A DNA stretch of 64,000 nucleotides from Vibrio agarivorans (lineage in GTDB: Bacteria > Pseudomonadota > Gammaproteobacteria > Enterobacterales > Vibrionaceae): the NCBI RefSeq assembly GCF_030409635.1, contig NZ_JAUFQF010000003.1:62001-126000 (forward strand), in the 5' to 3' direction. Below are positions 26,942 through 36,239 of the stretch, in pieces. Below the pieces are notes generated by a model. It was not told where the DNA came from. It searched no databases and worked only from the letters and a program-made list of their open reading frames with translations. A program made the translations under genes and the position numbers. Each line of letters starts with the position of its first letter. The first letter of the stretch is position 1.

Positions 26942-27172
26942 TTAAATGAATCGGCTTTTCTCTTCGTTATACATAGACTTAAGCACACTCTTACCACCAA
27001 TAGTTTTGATCAAATTTCTTAACTCAGAATTGGGGTGCGCTTTTTGAAAACGTCCACTAAGCCCGAATCGTTTGATCCCAACCGAAAACCCATAACTAGG
27101 GTAAGTTCGTGCAGCATCCTTCACAAGTTCAAAGAGCGACTGTCGTTGTAGGTCTAGACTTATCATTTGCAT
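26942..27172 (-). CDS. Hypothetical basic protein, 76 aa
   Basis: Not recognised. Basic and soluble. GAGGTG lies four bases before ATG 27172, and a shared-type promoter lies upstream. Confidence 0.65.
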   Translation of the reverse strand: MQMISLDLQRQSLFELVKDAARTYPSYGFSVGIKRFGLSGRFQKAHPNSELRNLIKTIGGKSVLKSMYNEEKSRFI

Positions 27173-27193
27173 ATTACACCTCATAAATTGTTA

Positions 27194-27238
27194 TTTAACT
27201 GACTCTATAAAAATATAAAAGTCTGGTGATTATTGCAA
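27194..27238 (-). promoter_or_regulatory. Shared-type promoter, variant
   Basis: -35 TTGCAA (27238-27233), TATATTTTTATAG (one base longer than usual), then GTCAGTTAAA. Confidence 0.8.
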
Positions 27239-27333
27239 CGGAATTTCGTTTCTTTTTTTAACACGTTGCCTTAATCAAGCGTCCTTAAACAAAGGGAGAT
27301 TGTGTATCCCCCCTTTTATAAACAGGGTGTTAT

Positions 27334-27717
27334 CTATGAATACAGAGAAGGTAGTGAACGGTTTGTTTTACGTTCATAACTAGCAATCTTACTCTCTAAG
27401 CGTTGAGGGCTAAAAGCGTTAGAAGTACGTACACCTTCTTTAATGCCAAGTTTTCTAACTTTCATTTTGGCACTGCTTGGATTCTCAGCATCAATATACC
27501 GACAGTAAATCATCTCTAATTCGGAGCGTGACTTTAACTCTAAAAGAGCTGCCAATGCCGTTGACTCCGCTTGCGCTTTTTTAAGGTGTCTTGAATAGAC
27601 AACCCACGCCAAGCCACAGGCTACTAACGTAGAAAGCAGACCGAACAAACCCTCAATACACGACAGTGTGATGCTCTGACCAAACTCCGACTGAAAAAAT
27701 TCACTAAATGTTCCCAT
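27334..27717 (-). CDS. Single-span membrane protein, 127 aa
   Basis: Residues 17-42 are a membrane span (LSCIEGLFGLLSTLVACGLA), followed by a basic cytoplasmic tail with a helical segment. Not recognised. Read from the shared-type promoter at 27.74 kb. Confidence 0.65.
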   Translation of the reverse strand: MGTFSEFFQSEFGQSITLSCIEGLFGLLSTLVACGLAWVVYSRHLKKAQAESTALAALLELKSRSELEMIYCRYIDAENPSSAKMKVRKLGIKEGVRTSNAFSPQRLESKIASYERKTNRSLPSLYS

Positions 27718-27731
27718 GATTACAAACCTTG

Positions 27732-27776
27732 TTTAACTGACGCTATAAATATAGCAGATTAAGACAATTTCATCAA
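27732..27776 (-). promoter_or_regulatory. Shared-type promoter
   Basis: -35 TTGATG (27776-27771), 17 bp, TATATT in CTATATTTATAG, then GTCAGTTAAA. Confidence 0.85.
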
Positions 27777-28005
27777 GTGACTTTGCATAAGAATTGAACT
27801 GGTGGTATTTGAAAATTAAATACTCACTATTACTAATTAAAATAATGGTGGCAGGTTTTTTTATAAAACATGGGGAAAGAGAAAATTAAGTTGGATTTTG
27901 ATCACATAAATGATTGTAGATTATAGATCACATAAACGAAGCTATGATTAGATTCAGTGCAGCATTGAGCATATACGATTAAGCACATTTTGAGGTAAGG
28001 AAAGC

Positions 28006-28530
28006 ATGAAAAATAAGAAGGACATCAGCAAGCTCACATTGATGATACTGTACGGATTAAAAATTCGTACATCTACAGGCTACGATCTGCAAAAACTGTT
28101 TTCAACGCTGGTGCGCCAATCACCTTCACATCAACAAGTTTACAGAGAACTCAGGCGTATGAGTGAGCAGCAATTAATTGGTTACAGAGTAATCCCAAGT
28201 GATTCAAAGCCTGACAGCAAGCTATACCGCATCTCAAAACAAGGTCGTGACCTACTTGAGCTGACATTAGAAGCGAAAACGAATCCTTACATAGCGACAC
28301 TAGCCCCCCTACTTCACTTCAAAGCTGAGTCGGTATATCTCAGCAAAATATGCGAACTAATTAAACAGGACTTGTCATTATTCGATGAGGAATTAGATAA
28401 CCCAAACCTTAGCACTAACCAAGTCTTACATATACGTGAGAAAATCATCATCACTCGATCGCAGCTTGAAATATTAGAACTATATCGTGACGACCTCGCT
28501 CGGGTAGAAGCGCCTGTTCAAGCTGCGTAA
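28006..28530 (+). CDS. PadR-family transcriptional regulator, 174 aa
   Basis: An N-terminal winged helix of PadR type (LTLMILYGLKIRTSTGYDLQ, then HQQVYRELRRMSEQQLIGYRV and YRISKQGRDLL, residues 8-90) is followed by a helical dimerisation domain of 80 residues. Vibrio AphA, the virulence and quorum regulator, has this build, so it may bind similar partially palindromic sites. AAGGAAAGC precedes the ATG. It is monocistronic. Confidence 0.82.
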   Translation: MKNKKDISKLTLMILYGLKIRTSTGYDLQKLFSTLVRQSPSHQQVYRELRRMSEQQLIGYRVIPSDSKPDSKLYRISKQGRDLLELTLEAKTNPYIATLAPLLHFKAESVYLSKICELIKQDLSLFDEELDNPNLSTNQVLHIREKIIITRSQLEILELYRDDLARVEAPVQAA

Positions 28531-28533
28531 TCT

Positions 28534-28566
28534 CGAAAAAAAGCCCCTCATTTTAATGTGAGGGGC
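28534..28566. terminator. Bidirectional terminator
   Basis: GCCCCTCA and TGAGGGGC form an 8-bp stem, with seven A before it, between convergent genes. Confidence 0.9.
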
Positions 28567-28587
28567 AAAGGTAGGCTAGGTTTCAAA

Positions 28588-29829
28588 TTACTTAAGCCAT
28601 TTTCTTCTAAATAGACCAATAAGACCTACAGACAACAGCCCGAATAGCCCGAGCGAGCCACCACCAGAGTCACCGCCAGTCGAACCACCGTTGTCTTCAT
28701 CATCATCGGCTGTCCAAGCCGTATTGATAGCCGTTAGGTCAACCAATGATGGTTGCACTTCACTTTCTGATACAGCAACGGCATAAACCATTCCATCGGC
28801 ATGTTGAGCATCTTCAAACAGAGGATGGATGTAGGCAAAAGACACATCAACTTCTGCGGTTAAAACATTTTCAGCAAAGCTCACTTCGATTGGCTTGATT
28901 TCATTCCCAACCGTAGGGTTCGTATTAGATAAATGGATGTAAGCCGTTGAGTTAGAGTCAATGTTTTTTGAGCGTGTCACAGTGAAGGTGTAAACGTCAA
29001 AGTCGGTATCTTCCACTGCGGTCATGTCGAGTGTAGCCATATTAAGATAAGGCTCATGCTGCGCTACGATAGGCGCAAAGGTATTGATGAATTTAACCAT
29101 GTCACCATTACCTGACTGACAGCCATCAGTTCCCGATAGCTGCATATAACCATCTGGTGCATCCCAAGGGGTTTCCATTAGTGACTTATAGCCGCTATCA
29201 CACACCTCACCGTGTCCATACGTGATGCCTAAGTCCAAATCATCAAATCTAGCTGCATCTTCTGAACTATGTTTCGCCCCAAAACTATGAAGAAGCTCAT
29301 GCAAGATTAGATATTCACTATGCGCGATGCTGGTGGTATTAGTAATGCCGCTTGCTATCCCAACCTTTTTCGTTACTACGGCAGACTGCCCGAAATCATC
29401 AAAAGCTTTATAATCTGAAATGCTAAAAGGCACTGCGTAGCCTACCGCACCGTTTGTTGCCCTTAACTTTGATAAGGCGACCAATAGATGCGCTGAATCA
29501 TTGGTTAGATCAAGTAAATCAATTTCGTCATCCGCAGCGTCTAGATCGCCATACCGCAATACCCACTGCAATGATTGAAGCATTTCAGGGTAATACACAT
29601 CATCAACTGAAAAAACTTTCGCAGGAATAAGCGTCAAGTTAGCGCCCTGCTCTGCCAAAAATTCATTTGATGCAGCAAGCGAGCGATAAAAACCAATCAC
29701 CTCACTGGACACCATAACGAAAGAATCATTAGAAAATGCTTTGTTGTATGCAAAGGACACCTCAAGCTCAGTTGCATGAATTGAGAAAGAAGATAGTGCA
29801 ATCGCACTTGATAGTAAAAGACGTTCCAT
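28588..29829 (-). CDS. Secreted metzincin-like protease with GlyGly-CTERM tail, 413 aa
   Basis: A signal peptide (about residues 1-19) is followed by the zinc motif HELLHSFGAKH (177-187), the HExxHxxGxxH signature of metzincins. The C-terminus has a Gly-rich linker, a hydrophobic segment (about 389-407) and a basic RRK end: the GlyGly-CTERM signal that rhombosortase processes for type II-secreted proteins in Vibrio and relatives. It would act at the cell surface or outside. It is unusual among plasmid maintenance genes but uses the shared-type promoter. Confidence 0.87.
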   Translation of the reverse strand: MERLLLSSAIALSSFSIHATELEVSFAYNKAFSNDSFVMVSSEVIGFYRSLAASNEFLAEQGANLTLIPAKVFSVDDVYYPEMLQSLQWVLRYGDLDAADDEIDLLDLTNDSAHLLVALSKLRATNGAVGYAVPFSISDYKAFDDFGQSAVVTKKVGIASGITNTTSIAHSEYLILHELLHSFGAKHSSEDAARFDDLDLGITYGHGEVCDSGYKSLMETPWDAPDGYMQLSGTDGCQSGNGDMVKFINTFAPIVAQHEPYLNMATLDMTAVEDTDFDVYTFTVTRSKNIDSNSTAYIHLSNTNPTVGNEIKPIEVSFAENVLTAEVDVSFAYIHPLFEDAQHADGMVYAVAVSESEVQPSLVDLTAINTAWTADDDEDNGGSTGGDSGGGSLGLFGLLSVGLIGLFRRKWLK

Positions 29830-29848
29830 GTTTATAAACCTTTTATCG

Positions 29849-29892
29849 CTTAACTGACTCTATAAATATAGCACAAGCACAAGAAAGGACAA
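29849..29892 (-). promoter_or_regulatory. Shared-type promoter of the protease gene
   Basis: -35 TTGTCC (29892-29887), 16 bp, TATATT in CTATATTTATAG, then GTCAGTTAAG. Confidence 0.82.
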
Positions 29893-30233
29893 CCAAATTC
29901 ATACTTTTTTGTTACTTTTCCACAATAAGGTAACTCTACATGTGCTGTTACAATATGCAATACAAAAGAGCGTATTTTGAACCATATCAACATTTATCTA
30001 CGTGGTAGCGCCTCAAAACATCCACATAAGTTCATGATTTTGTTATATTGAACTGGATACATATAGAATAAAGTAGTGACTGGTATCTCAAAAAGCTGAC
30101 GTTATTTATACAGAACGACATGCTTTGTTACATAATGAGTAGTTATAGCAGACAAAGCCAATCAATTACCCGACCCTAGGTTGAAGATAAAAATAAAACA
30201 AAAGTTTAATTGGCTAAAACACAGGATTGAAAA
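29893..30233. other. Non-coding AT-rich spacer
   Basis: About 340 bp between divergent genes without a convincing ORF. It should hold the promoter of the H-NS-like gene; no clear consensus was identified. AT-rich content fits H-NS control. Confidence 0.5.
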
Positions 30234-30476
30234 ATGACACATGGCGTAGTAAGTATGTTTCTACGGCTAAAGGCTTTAAGACGATTTTCTAAAGAGGTAA
30301 AACTCTCTAGAGAGCAGAAAGAGAAGATGGTGGAGAATCTACTGTTGCTCATAGAAGAAGATAAAGCCGAAGAGAAACGAAAAAGCAAAATACAAACCGA
30401 AGCAGACAGGTTAAGGGAAATGCTTGCGAATGAAGGTATTTCAGTGGAACAGCTATTGGCTAAACTAGCCAAGTAG
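30234..30476 (+). CDS. Truncated H-NS-like protein (oligomerisation domain only), 80 aa
   Basis: The whole protein aligns by eye with residues 1-80 of H-NS: LKALRRFSKEVKLSREQKEK corresponds to the first helices, and TEADRLREMLANEGISVEQL to the helix ending LREMLIADGIDPNELL. The C-terminal DNA-binding domain (TWTGQGRTP type) is absent: a stop follows at once and no such motif is encoded downstream. Known truncated H-NS proteins of this kind (H-NST) pair with full-length H-NS and weaken silencing. AGGA precedes the ATG. Confidence 0.72.
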   Translation: MTHGVVSMFLRLKALRRFSKEVKLSREQKEKMVENLLLLIEEDKAEEKRKSKIQTEADRLREMLANEGISVEQLLAKLAK

Positions 30477-30605
30477 TTGACTATTAGCCTAATCCTCACG
30501 TTATGCAGTTTTGCAAAAAAACCTTTTTTCCCTCACTCCATTGGTGACAATTCACTCAGCTTGATGTAAGTTTATCTATTATAAAACTCATGGTGGATTT
30601 TGTAG

Positions 30606-31394
30606 ATGGACTTACTTAGGGCAGTGGATGCCAACAGCTTTTATCCTGCATACCAAAAAATCATCAATACAGAGACCAACATGGTCGTTGCATACGAACT
30701 ATTAGCCCGATGTGAGCTGGATGGAGAAGCCTACTACCCTGCTTCATTCATCCCTAAAGCCAAACTACTCAATATCACCCACGAAATCACTCTTAAGGTA
30801 CTTGAAATCGCATTGAGGGATAATCAGTACAGCCCTACTCGACTAAATGTGAATTTTTCGCCAGATGAGTTATCACTACCAATCATTTCCAAACAGCTAG
30901 ACAAGCTAATTGCAAAGTATCGTTACCCGAAGCAACTCATTAGACTTGAGATCACCGAAACACCGTGCCACGTAACTTGGGGCTTGTTCCGTGATAACGT
31001 CAACAAGATGAGACTCGAAGGATGGTCATTTAGCTTAGATGATTATGGCATTAACAACCAAAACCTCCAACGCCTGATAGAGTTACCTGTCTCTCAAATC
31101 AAACTCGACAGAAGTCTTCTCCCAAGCGATTTATTCAATCCCAACCCCACCATTTCTGCGAGCCTCAACCAACTGCAAAAGGAAGAGCGCCTTAAGCGTC
31201 TATCTATCATCGAATCAATAGCCCGAGTCACAAGCAGCGCAAATATTGAAGTGGTAGCAGAAGGAGTTGAGACAAAACAAGTCGCTGATATATTGACTGG
31301 TTTAGGCGTAACCATACAACAAGGTTTCTATCATCACCGCCCAGAACCATTCCCCGATTCACTTGCTACCAGCTTACTAAGAACATTCGCTTAA
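30606..31394 (+). CDS. EAL-domain cyclic-di-GMP phosphodiesterase, 262 aa
   Basis: A stand-alone EAL domain that would hydrolyse cyclic-di-GMP. Key motifs are kept: YELLAR (EAL position), LNVNFSP, LEITET, SLDDYG (metal-binding DD), IKLD, VVAEGVET and QGFYHHRPEP. These include the usual catalytic acidic residues, so it is probably active. No sensor or membrane part is present. Low c-di-GMP favours motility over biofilm in Vibrio. A dispersed-motif site (30509) precedes it. Confidence 0.88.
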   Translation: MDLLRAVDANSFYPAYQKIINTETNMVVAYELLARCELDGEAYYPASFIPKAKLLNITHEITLKVLEIALRDNQYSPTRLNVNFSPDELSLPIISKQLDKLIAKYRYPKQLIRLEITETPCHVTWGLFRDNVNKMRLEGWSFSLDDYGINNQNLQRLIELPVSQIKLDRSLLPSDLFNPNPTISASLNQLQKEERLKRLSIIESIARVTSSANIEVVAEGVETKQVADILTGLGVTIQQGFYHHRPEPFPDSLATSLLRTFA

Positions 31395-31696
31395 ACCTTA
31401 CGAAGTGAGATGAGATTCAAAGTCACGATCCCCTCGTAGATTTCACTATGATCATCTTCATTCCACTTTTTCTGCAAAACTTCGGGAACGGGACGTTTCA
31501 TTTGCTCAATAGCCAAATTCCAGTCTTCATGTGCGTTAGCATATTCTAAATCTCGTAATAAGCTCGGCTCAATCGAACAGATATGCAAAGCATCGCAAGA
31601 TTGACTCAATAGCTTTTTAACAGCGGCTCTCGCCCTAATCAGAGCGTCAGGACAGCGTAAGTCAGATAAGTCTATTTTCAGTTCACTCATTTGCAT
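31391..31696 (-). CDS. TusA-like protein, about 101 aa
   Basis: KIDLSDLRCPDALIRARAAV matches the N-terminal beta-alpha unit of TusA/SirA proteins with the conserved CP pair; TusA carries sulfur as a persulfide on that Cys. It lies beside a DndB/DndC-like pair that also concerns sulfur transfer to DNA, which is suggestive. ATG 31696 is chosen for AAGGG six bases upstream; it overlaps the gene before it. It overlaps the end of the EAL gene by four bases on the opposite strand. Confidence 0.6.
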   Translation of the reverse strand: MQMSELKIDLSDLRCPDALIRARAAVKKLLSQSCDALHICSIEPSLLRDLEYANAHEDWNLAIEQMKRPVPEVLQKKWNEDDHSEIYEGIVTLNLISLRKV

Positions 31697-32042
31697 CAAC
31701 CCTTGGCAGAGATCTAATCGCGCTCCAAACCAATTGCTCTCGCTCATTGCCAGAATACATAGGCTTGATCACTAAGTGCCCCTGCTTGTCACCTGCGAAT
31801 ATTTGGGAGATACCCGTTTCATCATCCAGCAAAATAGAGTCACAATCTCTAAACGCAAGGTCTTGAGCCAGAAAGTGCCATAGACGGTCAATGCAGGTAC
31901 GTATTGGTCTTGAGTCCACCTGCCTAACACCATCGGTAATCACCGTGATTTTCATTTGGCGAGTGTAAAAGGTATCTAGACGAAACACGCACTGGTCATT
32001 GTCTATGTTCAGCCGATATGTAAAGTTCATGTTTTCATTCAT
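31683..32042 (-). CDS. Hypothetical protein, 119 aa
   Basis: Not recognised; acidic, beta-rich. It lies between the DndB-like gene (10 bases upstream) and the TusA-like gene (14-base overlap), so all three form an operon from the promoter at 33.23 kb. Confidence 0.65.
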   Translation of the reverse strand: MNENMNFTYRLNIDNDQCVFRLDTFYTRQMKITVITDGVRQVDSRPIRTCIDRLWHFLAQDLAFRDCDSILLDDETGISQIFAGDKQGHLVIKPMYSGNEREQLVWSAIRSLPRVDANE

Positions 32043-32052
32043 TCACCTGTCC

Positions 32053-33207
32053 TCAAGCTGTTAATCTGATAGATGGGTAAATTCGCAGCTTTCTGCATAA
32101 AAAGCTTCCTATGACCTTTTCAGATTTAGGTGCGATCTGAACGGTTTTTGTGCCTTTGAAAGCGATATTACTGTCAAGCCAAATAGGGTCTGCGAGCTGG
32201 TGGAGAGGAAGGGAAGCAAGATTTGAAAAAGCCACGTAATCCACTTTTCGATTATTCTCCAATGCTTCTTCAATAGCCGAACGAAGTAAATAACCTAGCC
32301 CCTTGGCAAACAGCGCTTTTGCAACCAACGACTCTGTATGATGTTGTTTCCAATCATCGGTATCAAAGTGCTCAAGTGATAGCAATGGCAGCGTCTTACT
32401 GAGCAGACCTGAAATGGTCGCTTTCCATTGCGCGTAACAACTCGGGTCATACAATTGTTGATTTGCAGCTTTTGGGGTCGAGTCCATCAATGTCAAACAT
32501 AGTGAACGGAACTGGTTCAAGTCCCACACCTGTCCTTTCTTTATTTTGCCATTCACGGCTATGGCATCGAGCAAGGGTTTCTGGTTAATGAAAACCTCCG
32601 AGCAAATGTCCTTTAGCAGTCTGCATAAAGGGGCATCTGAAAAGTACAATGACAACGAGGTTTTGGGCTTGACCAAGTTTAAGTGAATATCAGCAAACAA
32701 TTTTCGTATCAACCCTTTTACTTCATCAACGGTCTCGGTATTCGTCACAATAAATTTTATACCTAACGTGCGATTAAGGAGTTGTTCGACCTGCTCTTGG
32801 TTCACAGTCTCCTGATTTTGAAGGTGTTTAATTTTTTTTGAAAAAGCCACATGACGACCTTGACCGTCATTGATAAAAGTCGAAGCATCACTGGATAAGT
32901 GCGCCAGAATTGCTTTTTGTCGCCCCACCTGAAATGTCTCTAGAACCTCTATCTTGCTTACAAAGACGATCACGCCTGTAAAAGCTGTTTCATCCTCATC
33001 TAAGTACGAAAAAATGCCATTCACTCTAGGGTCATTCTCCGTGACATCTCGCTGTGACTTGTCTTGCTCTTTGAGCACATCAGAATTGGCTTCAACGCTA
33101 AAACCAGTCAGGTAATCCCCCACTGTTATTACCCCTTCATAGCAATCAAAGCTACTTCGTAAACCCTCGCTCGCTTCAAACAAGCAAACCTCAACCCCTG
33201 AACGCAT
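32053..33207 (-). CDS. DndB-like DGQHR-domain protein, 384 aa
   Basis: The pattern ILAHLSSDASTFINDGQGRH, followed by KLFADIHLNLVKPKTSLSLY, fits the DGQHR/DndB family, in which IND GQHR and FADLN-type motifs are conserved (here DGQGRH has one inserted residue). DndB regulates DNA phosphorothioation genes in known dnd systems. ATG 33207 has GGAGAG six bases upstream; the longer frame to 33252 crosses the promoter. It heads a three-gene operon divergent from the DndC-like gene. Confidence 0.75.
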   Translation of the reverse strand: MRSGVEVCLFEASEGLRSSFDCYEGVITVGDYLTGFSVEANSDVLKEQDKSQRDVTENDPRVNGIFSYLDEDETAFTGVIVFVSKIEVLETFQVGRQKAILAHLSSDASTFINDGQGRHVAFSKKIKHLQNQETVNQEQVEQLLNRTLGIKFIVTNTETVDEVKGLIRKLFADIHLNLVKPKTSLSLYFSDAPLCRLLKDICSEVFINQKPLLDAIAVNGKIKKGQVWDLNQFRSLCLTLMDSTPKAANQQLYDPSCYAQWKATISGLLSKTLPLLSLEHFDTDDWKQHHTESLVAKALFAKGLGYLLRSAIEEALENNRKVDYVAFSNLASLPLHQLADPIWLDSNIAFKGTKTVQIAPKSEKVIGSFLCRKLRIYPSIRLTA

Positions 33208-33226
33208 AACGTCTCTCCGTAAAATA

Positions 33227-33271
33227 TTTAACTGACACAATAAATATAACACAACCTACGATTGACCTCAA
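33227..33271 (-). promoter_or_regulatory. Shared-type promoter of the DndB-like operon
   Basis: -35 TTGAGG (33271-33266), 17 bp, TATATTTATTG, then GTCAGTTAAA. Its -35 overlaps that of the divergent promoter by three bases. Confidence 0.82.
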
Positions 33272-33306
33272 TGATTAATTTTGCTATATTTATAGAGTCC
33301 ATTAAA
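33263..33306 (+). promoter_or_regulatory. Shared-type promoter of the DndC-like gene
   Basis: -35 TTGACC (33263-33268), 16 bp, TATATT (33285-33290) in CTATATTTATAG, then GTCCATTAAA (variant). Confidence 0.82.
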
Positions 33307-33320
33307 TAAAGGTAGAAGCA

Positions 33321-36176
33321 ATGGCAGCAGTCAGTGTATGGGATTCATTTGATAGTGCGGAGATGCTCGATTGTATTGACATTACGAGCGAGACAAGCGA
33401 CTTACAGAAAAAGCGCTACAAGAAAGTCCATAAAAAGTATCACAAAGAAGCGAGTCGCATCGCTGAAATGCTACTAAAGACAGACCGCATTTGTGAGGTT
33501 GGTAACTCGGGTGGCAAGGACAGTTACGTGGTCACGCTGATTGCTTTGGAAGCCTACCGACTGGCTAAGCAACGTGCAAAGGCACAAGGTAAGGTATTCA
33601 TCAAACCACTTATTATTAATACGATTGATACTTTGATGGAAGAGCTACCCGTCCAGTTCTATTGCGATTACAGCATTCCGCAAATACAGAAATACGCGAA
33701 AGAATCAGGGATTCACTTAATTTACAACCGCATTTCGCCCACCAAGCTCAACTCATTCGTTATGAGATACCTTGGCGCTCGTAAATTTTTCACTAACGCT
33801 ACCCGTACCGCTGACTGTACCGACTATTTCAAACTCACTCCCCTAAAAGCGCAGCAAAAAGAGACTCGTCAACTGTTCCCCCATTTCAAGCAGTGCAACC
33901 TCTCTGGTGTGAGAATTACTGAGTCAGCAAGACGCTCACACAACATGGCGAAACAGAGCACCGATACGCGAACCATCAAACAAGTCGAGCAGAGTGACGA
34001 TGAAAATATCTCTTACGCTCCTATTCGAGACTGGGATGCGGATGATGTGTTCGCCCTATTGAGATTAACAGGTGATGACCCACTCGTTACTGTTCCTAGC
34101 CTAGAGCCAATACGAAGCTTTCAGCGAAATGCTGGACTACTTATCGAAATATATGGGGATGCCTCTGCTCCCGACACCTGCCAAATTAACTTGTCTGACG
34201 ATGGGGAAGAAATCGGAGGGGGTTGTAGCTCTTCCAACAGCTCAAGAATGGGTTGCACGTTCTGTACGATAGTGACAGCCAACAAGTCGGCAGAGAACTT
34301 TATTACAAAGCCACGATGGAAGTTGTTGGGGATGGATAAAGCACTCAGGATACGAGATTACATTTGGCGATTGTCGATCACACCATCAAGTCGGGCTTTT
34401 CATGCTCGTTCCATAGACCCTATTTTGCAGAGAGTAATGCTCCAACAAAATGTGCTTAAGCCTAAGTTGACTGAACGAGTGTACCGCTATTTATGTCAAT
34501 TAACTCGTGATGCCGAAGATGTGCAATATGAAATTGATGCTAAGGGGACATTAGCCTTTGAGGGTTATCAAGACATTCTCAATGATCACTCTATTCATCC
34601 CAAAGCCAAGAGGGACTACCTCGACATGTACGCACAAGGGATTAGGAAACCGTTCTATCAATTCGTAACCCGAAATGACGCGATCACCTTAAGCTTTGTT
34701 TGGGCTTTGGATGGGTTATGCACCTTAAATTATGCCCCAATTGGCATCTATAACGAGGTTTTCGAGAAAAACCGCTCGGTGGCGTACCCTAAATTGAACA
34801 GCGAAATGACGGTACAGCCAAAACTAAAGAGTACACCCATGCACGATGCTTTTGCCCTACCTCTACTCAGTAAGGAGGCAGAGCAAGCCTATCGGTTTGA
34901 GCCGCTTAAGGAGGTATTGCCTTATCACGATGAGTGGTTGCATTTAATCGAAGAGCGCTGCCCATCCTCAGTCATCAAACCAAAGCACACATTACGTCTC
35001 AATGTCAGTTACACAGCCGAGAATGACAAAACCCTGATTGACTCAGTTTCAATCGTAGGCTCAACGAAAAAATACGGTATCGAACGCTTTACCGCCATCG
35101 AAGCCGAGTTGATGGAGGCTTGCCAAAAGCATCGCCTCAAAAGGTCAAGTACCGATGGTTTACAACAAACAGTGATTGAGCTTCGCCATCTGAAAATTAA
35201 ACACATCGAGGGAATGCCAAACCCAAGCGCACGGAAAAAACCAAATCACTATTTCAAAGAGAGTACCGTTCGAGTGAGAAAGCAGGGTATGCCAACTACC
35301 ACGAGACTTCGGTTTTATAACGCCCGTCCACGTTCGAGTCTACAACAGCAACACCATACCAGTGCTGTATTGCTTAACTTCGATCCAACAAACAAACATG
35401 ACATAGACCTAAATATCAACGATGAGCAAGATTATGAACACCTAGCTATTGAAAGTATTTCGATAGACTCAGAGGTGGGAACACTTTACTGGAATGAACT
35501 CGATGGATGGGAACGGGCTGTAAGAGAATATGAGCAGGACAAGGAGCACTACATACACAACCTACGCAAATGGAAACGTAAAAAGGCGTATGACGGTCTA
35601 AACATCGTTCGCAAAATGATGGCATTCCAAGGCATTACTATCGCACCACGTTACATCACAGAGCTTAGGCGTATCATCTACAGAAGCTACATTTTGCAAC
35701 AAGCAAGAGCCTTTGATTACCAGTCATTGAGTCTCTCACAGCTAGAGCGCAAAGCCGAGCAAGGCGCACTCATTACTATGGCGCAACATCGCTCAGATAA
35801 GGCTCAGAAACTACTCATGTTGCGCTCCATGAGAGCTGCCGACAGACAACAATTAAGACATAAACTCACTGGTGGCGACATCGCAAAAACCATCATCGCT
35901 AAAATCGATGCGCTTAAAAACACATTGACTTCAATCAACGACACCGTTGCCAATGACTTCTTGACCCACTTCTATCGTGAAGCTTCGAGTGATTTTAAAG
36001 CGTTCCAGCGTGAAATGATGACAAAGCACGAACGTCATGAATTAGAACAAAATGCCCAAGCACTGCATGAAGCCGTTAAGCACTTTGATTGCACCTTTGA
36101 TGTGAGGAACGCAGCCAAGACGCTGAATAAGGTTGCATTGAGTCAACAGGCTAAGCTATTTTCCCAGTTAATATAA
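33321..36176 (+). CDS. DndC-like PAPS-reductase-family protein, 951 aa
   Basis: The first 330 residues follow DndC: PP-loop SGGKDS (63-68), INTIDTLMEELPVQ (the DTLVE position), ADCTDYFKLTPL (about 163-174), SGVRITESARRS, and a Cys group GGGCSSSNSSRMGCTFC (about 300-316) that in DndC holds an iron-sulfur cluster. DndC activates a nucleotide-linked step in inserting sulfur into the DNA backbone. Usual DndC is about 500 aa; here 500 further residues of unknown, basic, helical sequence follow. No dndA, dndD or dndE is near. Confidence 0.8.
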   Translation: MAAVSVWDSFDSAEMLDCIDITSETSDLQKKRYKKVHKKYHKEASRIAEMLLKTDRICEVGNSGGKDSYVVTLIALEAYRLAKQRAKAQGKVFIKPLIINTIDTLMEELPVQFYCDYSIPQIQKYAKESGIHLIYNRISPTKLNSFVMRYLGARKFFTNATRTADCTDYFKLTPLKAQQKETRQLFPHFKQCNLSGVRITESARRSHNMAKQSTDTRTIKQVEQSDDENISYAPIRDWDADDVFALLRLTGDDPLVTVPSLEPIRSFQRNAGLLIEIYGDASAPDTCQINLSDDGEEIGGGCSSSNSSRMGCTFCTIVTANKSAENFITKPRWKLLGMDKALRIRDYIWRLSITPSSRAFHARSIDPILQRVMLQQNVLKPKLTERVYRYLCQLTRDAEDVQYEIDAKGTLAFEGYQDILNDHSIHPKAKRDYLDMYAQGIRKPFYQFVTRNDAITLSFVWALDGLCTLNYAPIGIYNEVFEKNRSVAYPKLNSEMTVQPKLKSTPMHDAFALPLLSKEAEQAYRFEPLKEVLPYHDEWLHLIEERCPSSVIKPKHTLRLNVSYTAENDKTLIDSVSIVGSTKKYGIERFTAIEAELMEACQKHRLKRSSTDGLQQTVIELRHLKIKHIEGMPNPSARKKPNHYFKESTVRVRKQGMPTTTRLRFYNARPRSSLQQQHHTSAVLLNFDPTNKHDIDLNINDEQDYEHLAIESISIDSEVGTLYWNELDGWERAVREYEQDKEHYIHNLRKWKRKKAYDGLNIVRKMMAFQGITIAPRYITELRRIIYRSYILQQARAFDYQSLSLSQLERKAEQGALITMAQHRSDKAQKLLMLRSMRAADRQQLRHKLTGGDIAKTIIAKIDALKNTLTSINDTVANDFLTHFYREASSDFKAFQREMMTKHERHELEQNAQALHEAVKHFDCTFDVRNAAKTLNKVALSQQAKLFSQLI

Positions 36177-36239
36177 GGGGCATTCTCACTCTTTTCCTAC
36201 CCAATATAAGATAACCCAACATACATTTAGGAGCGTATT

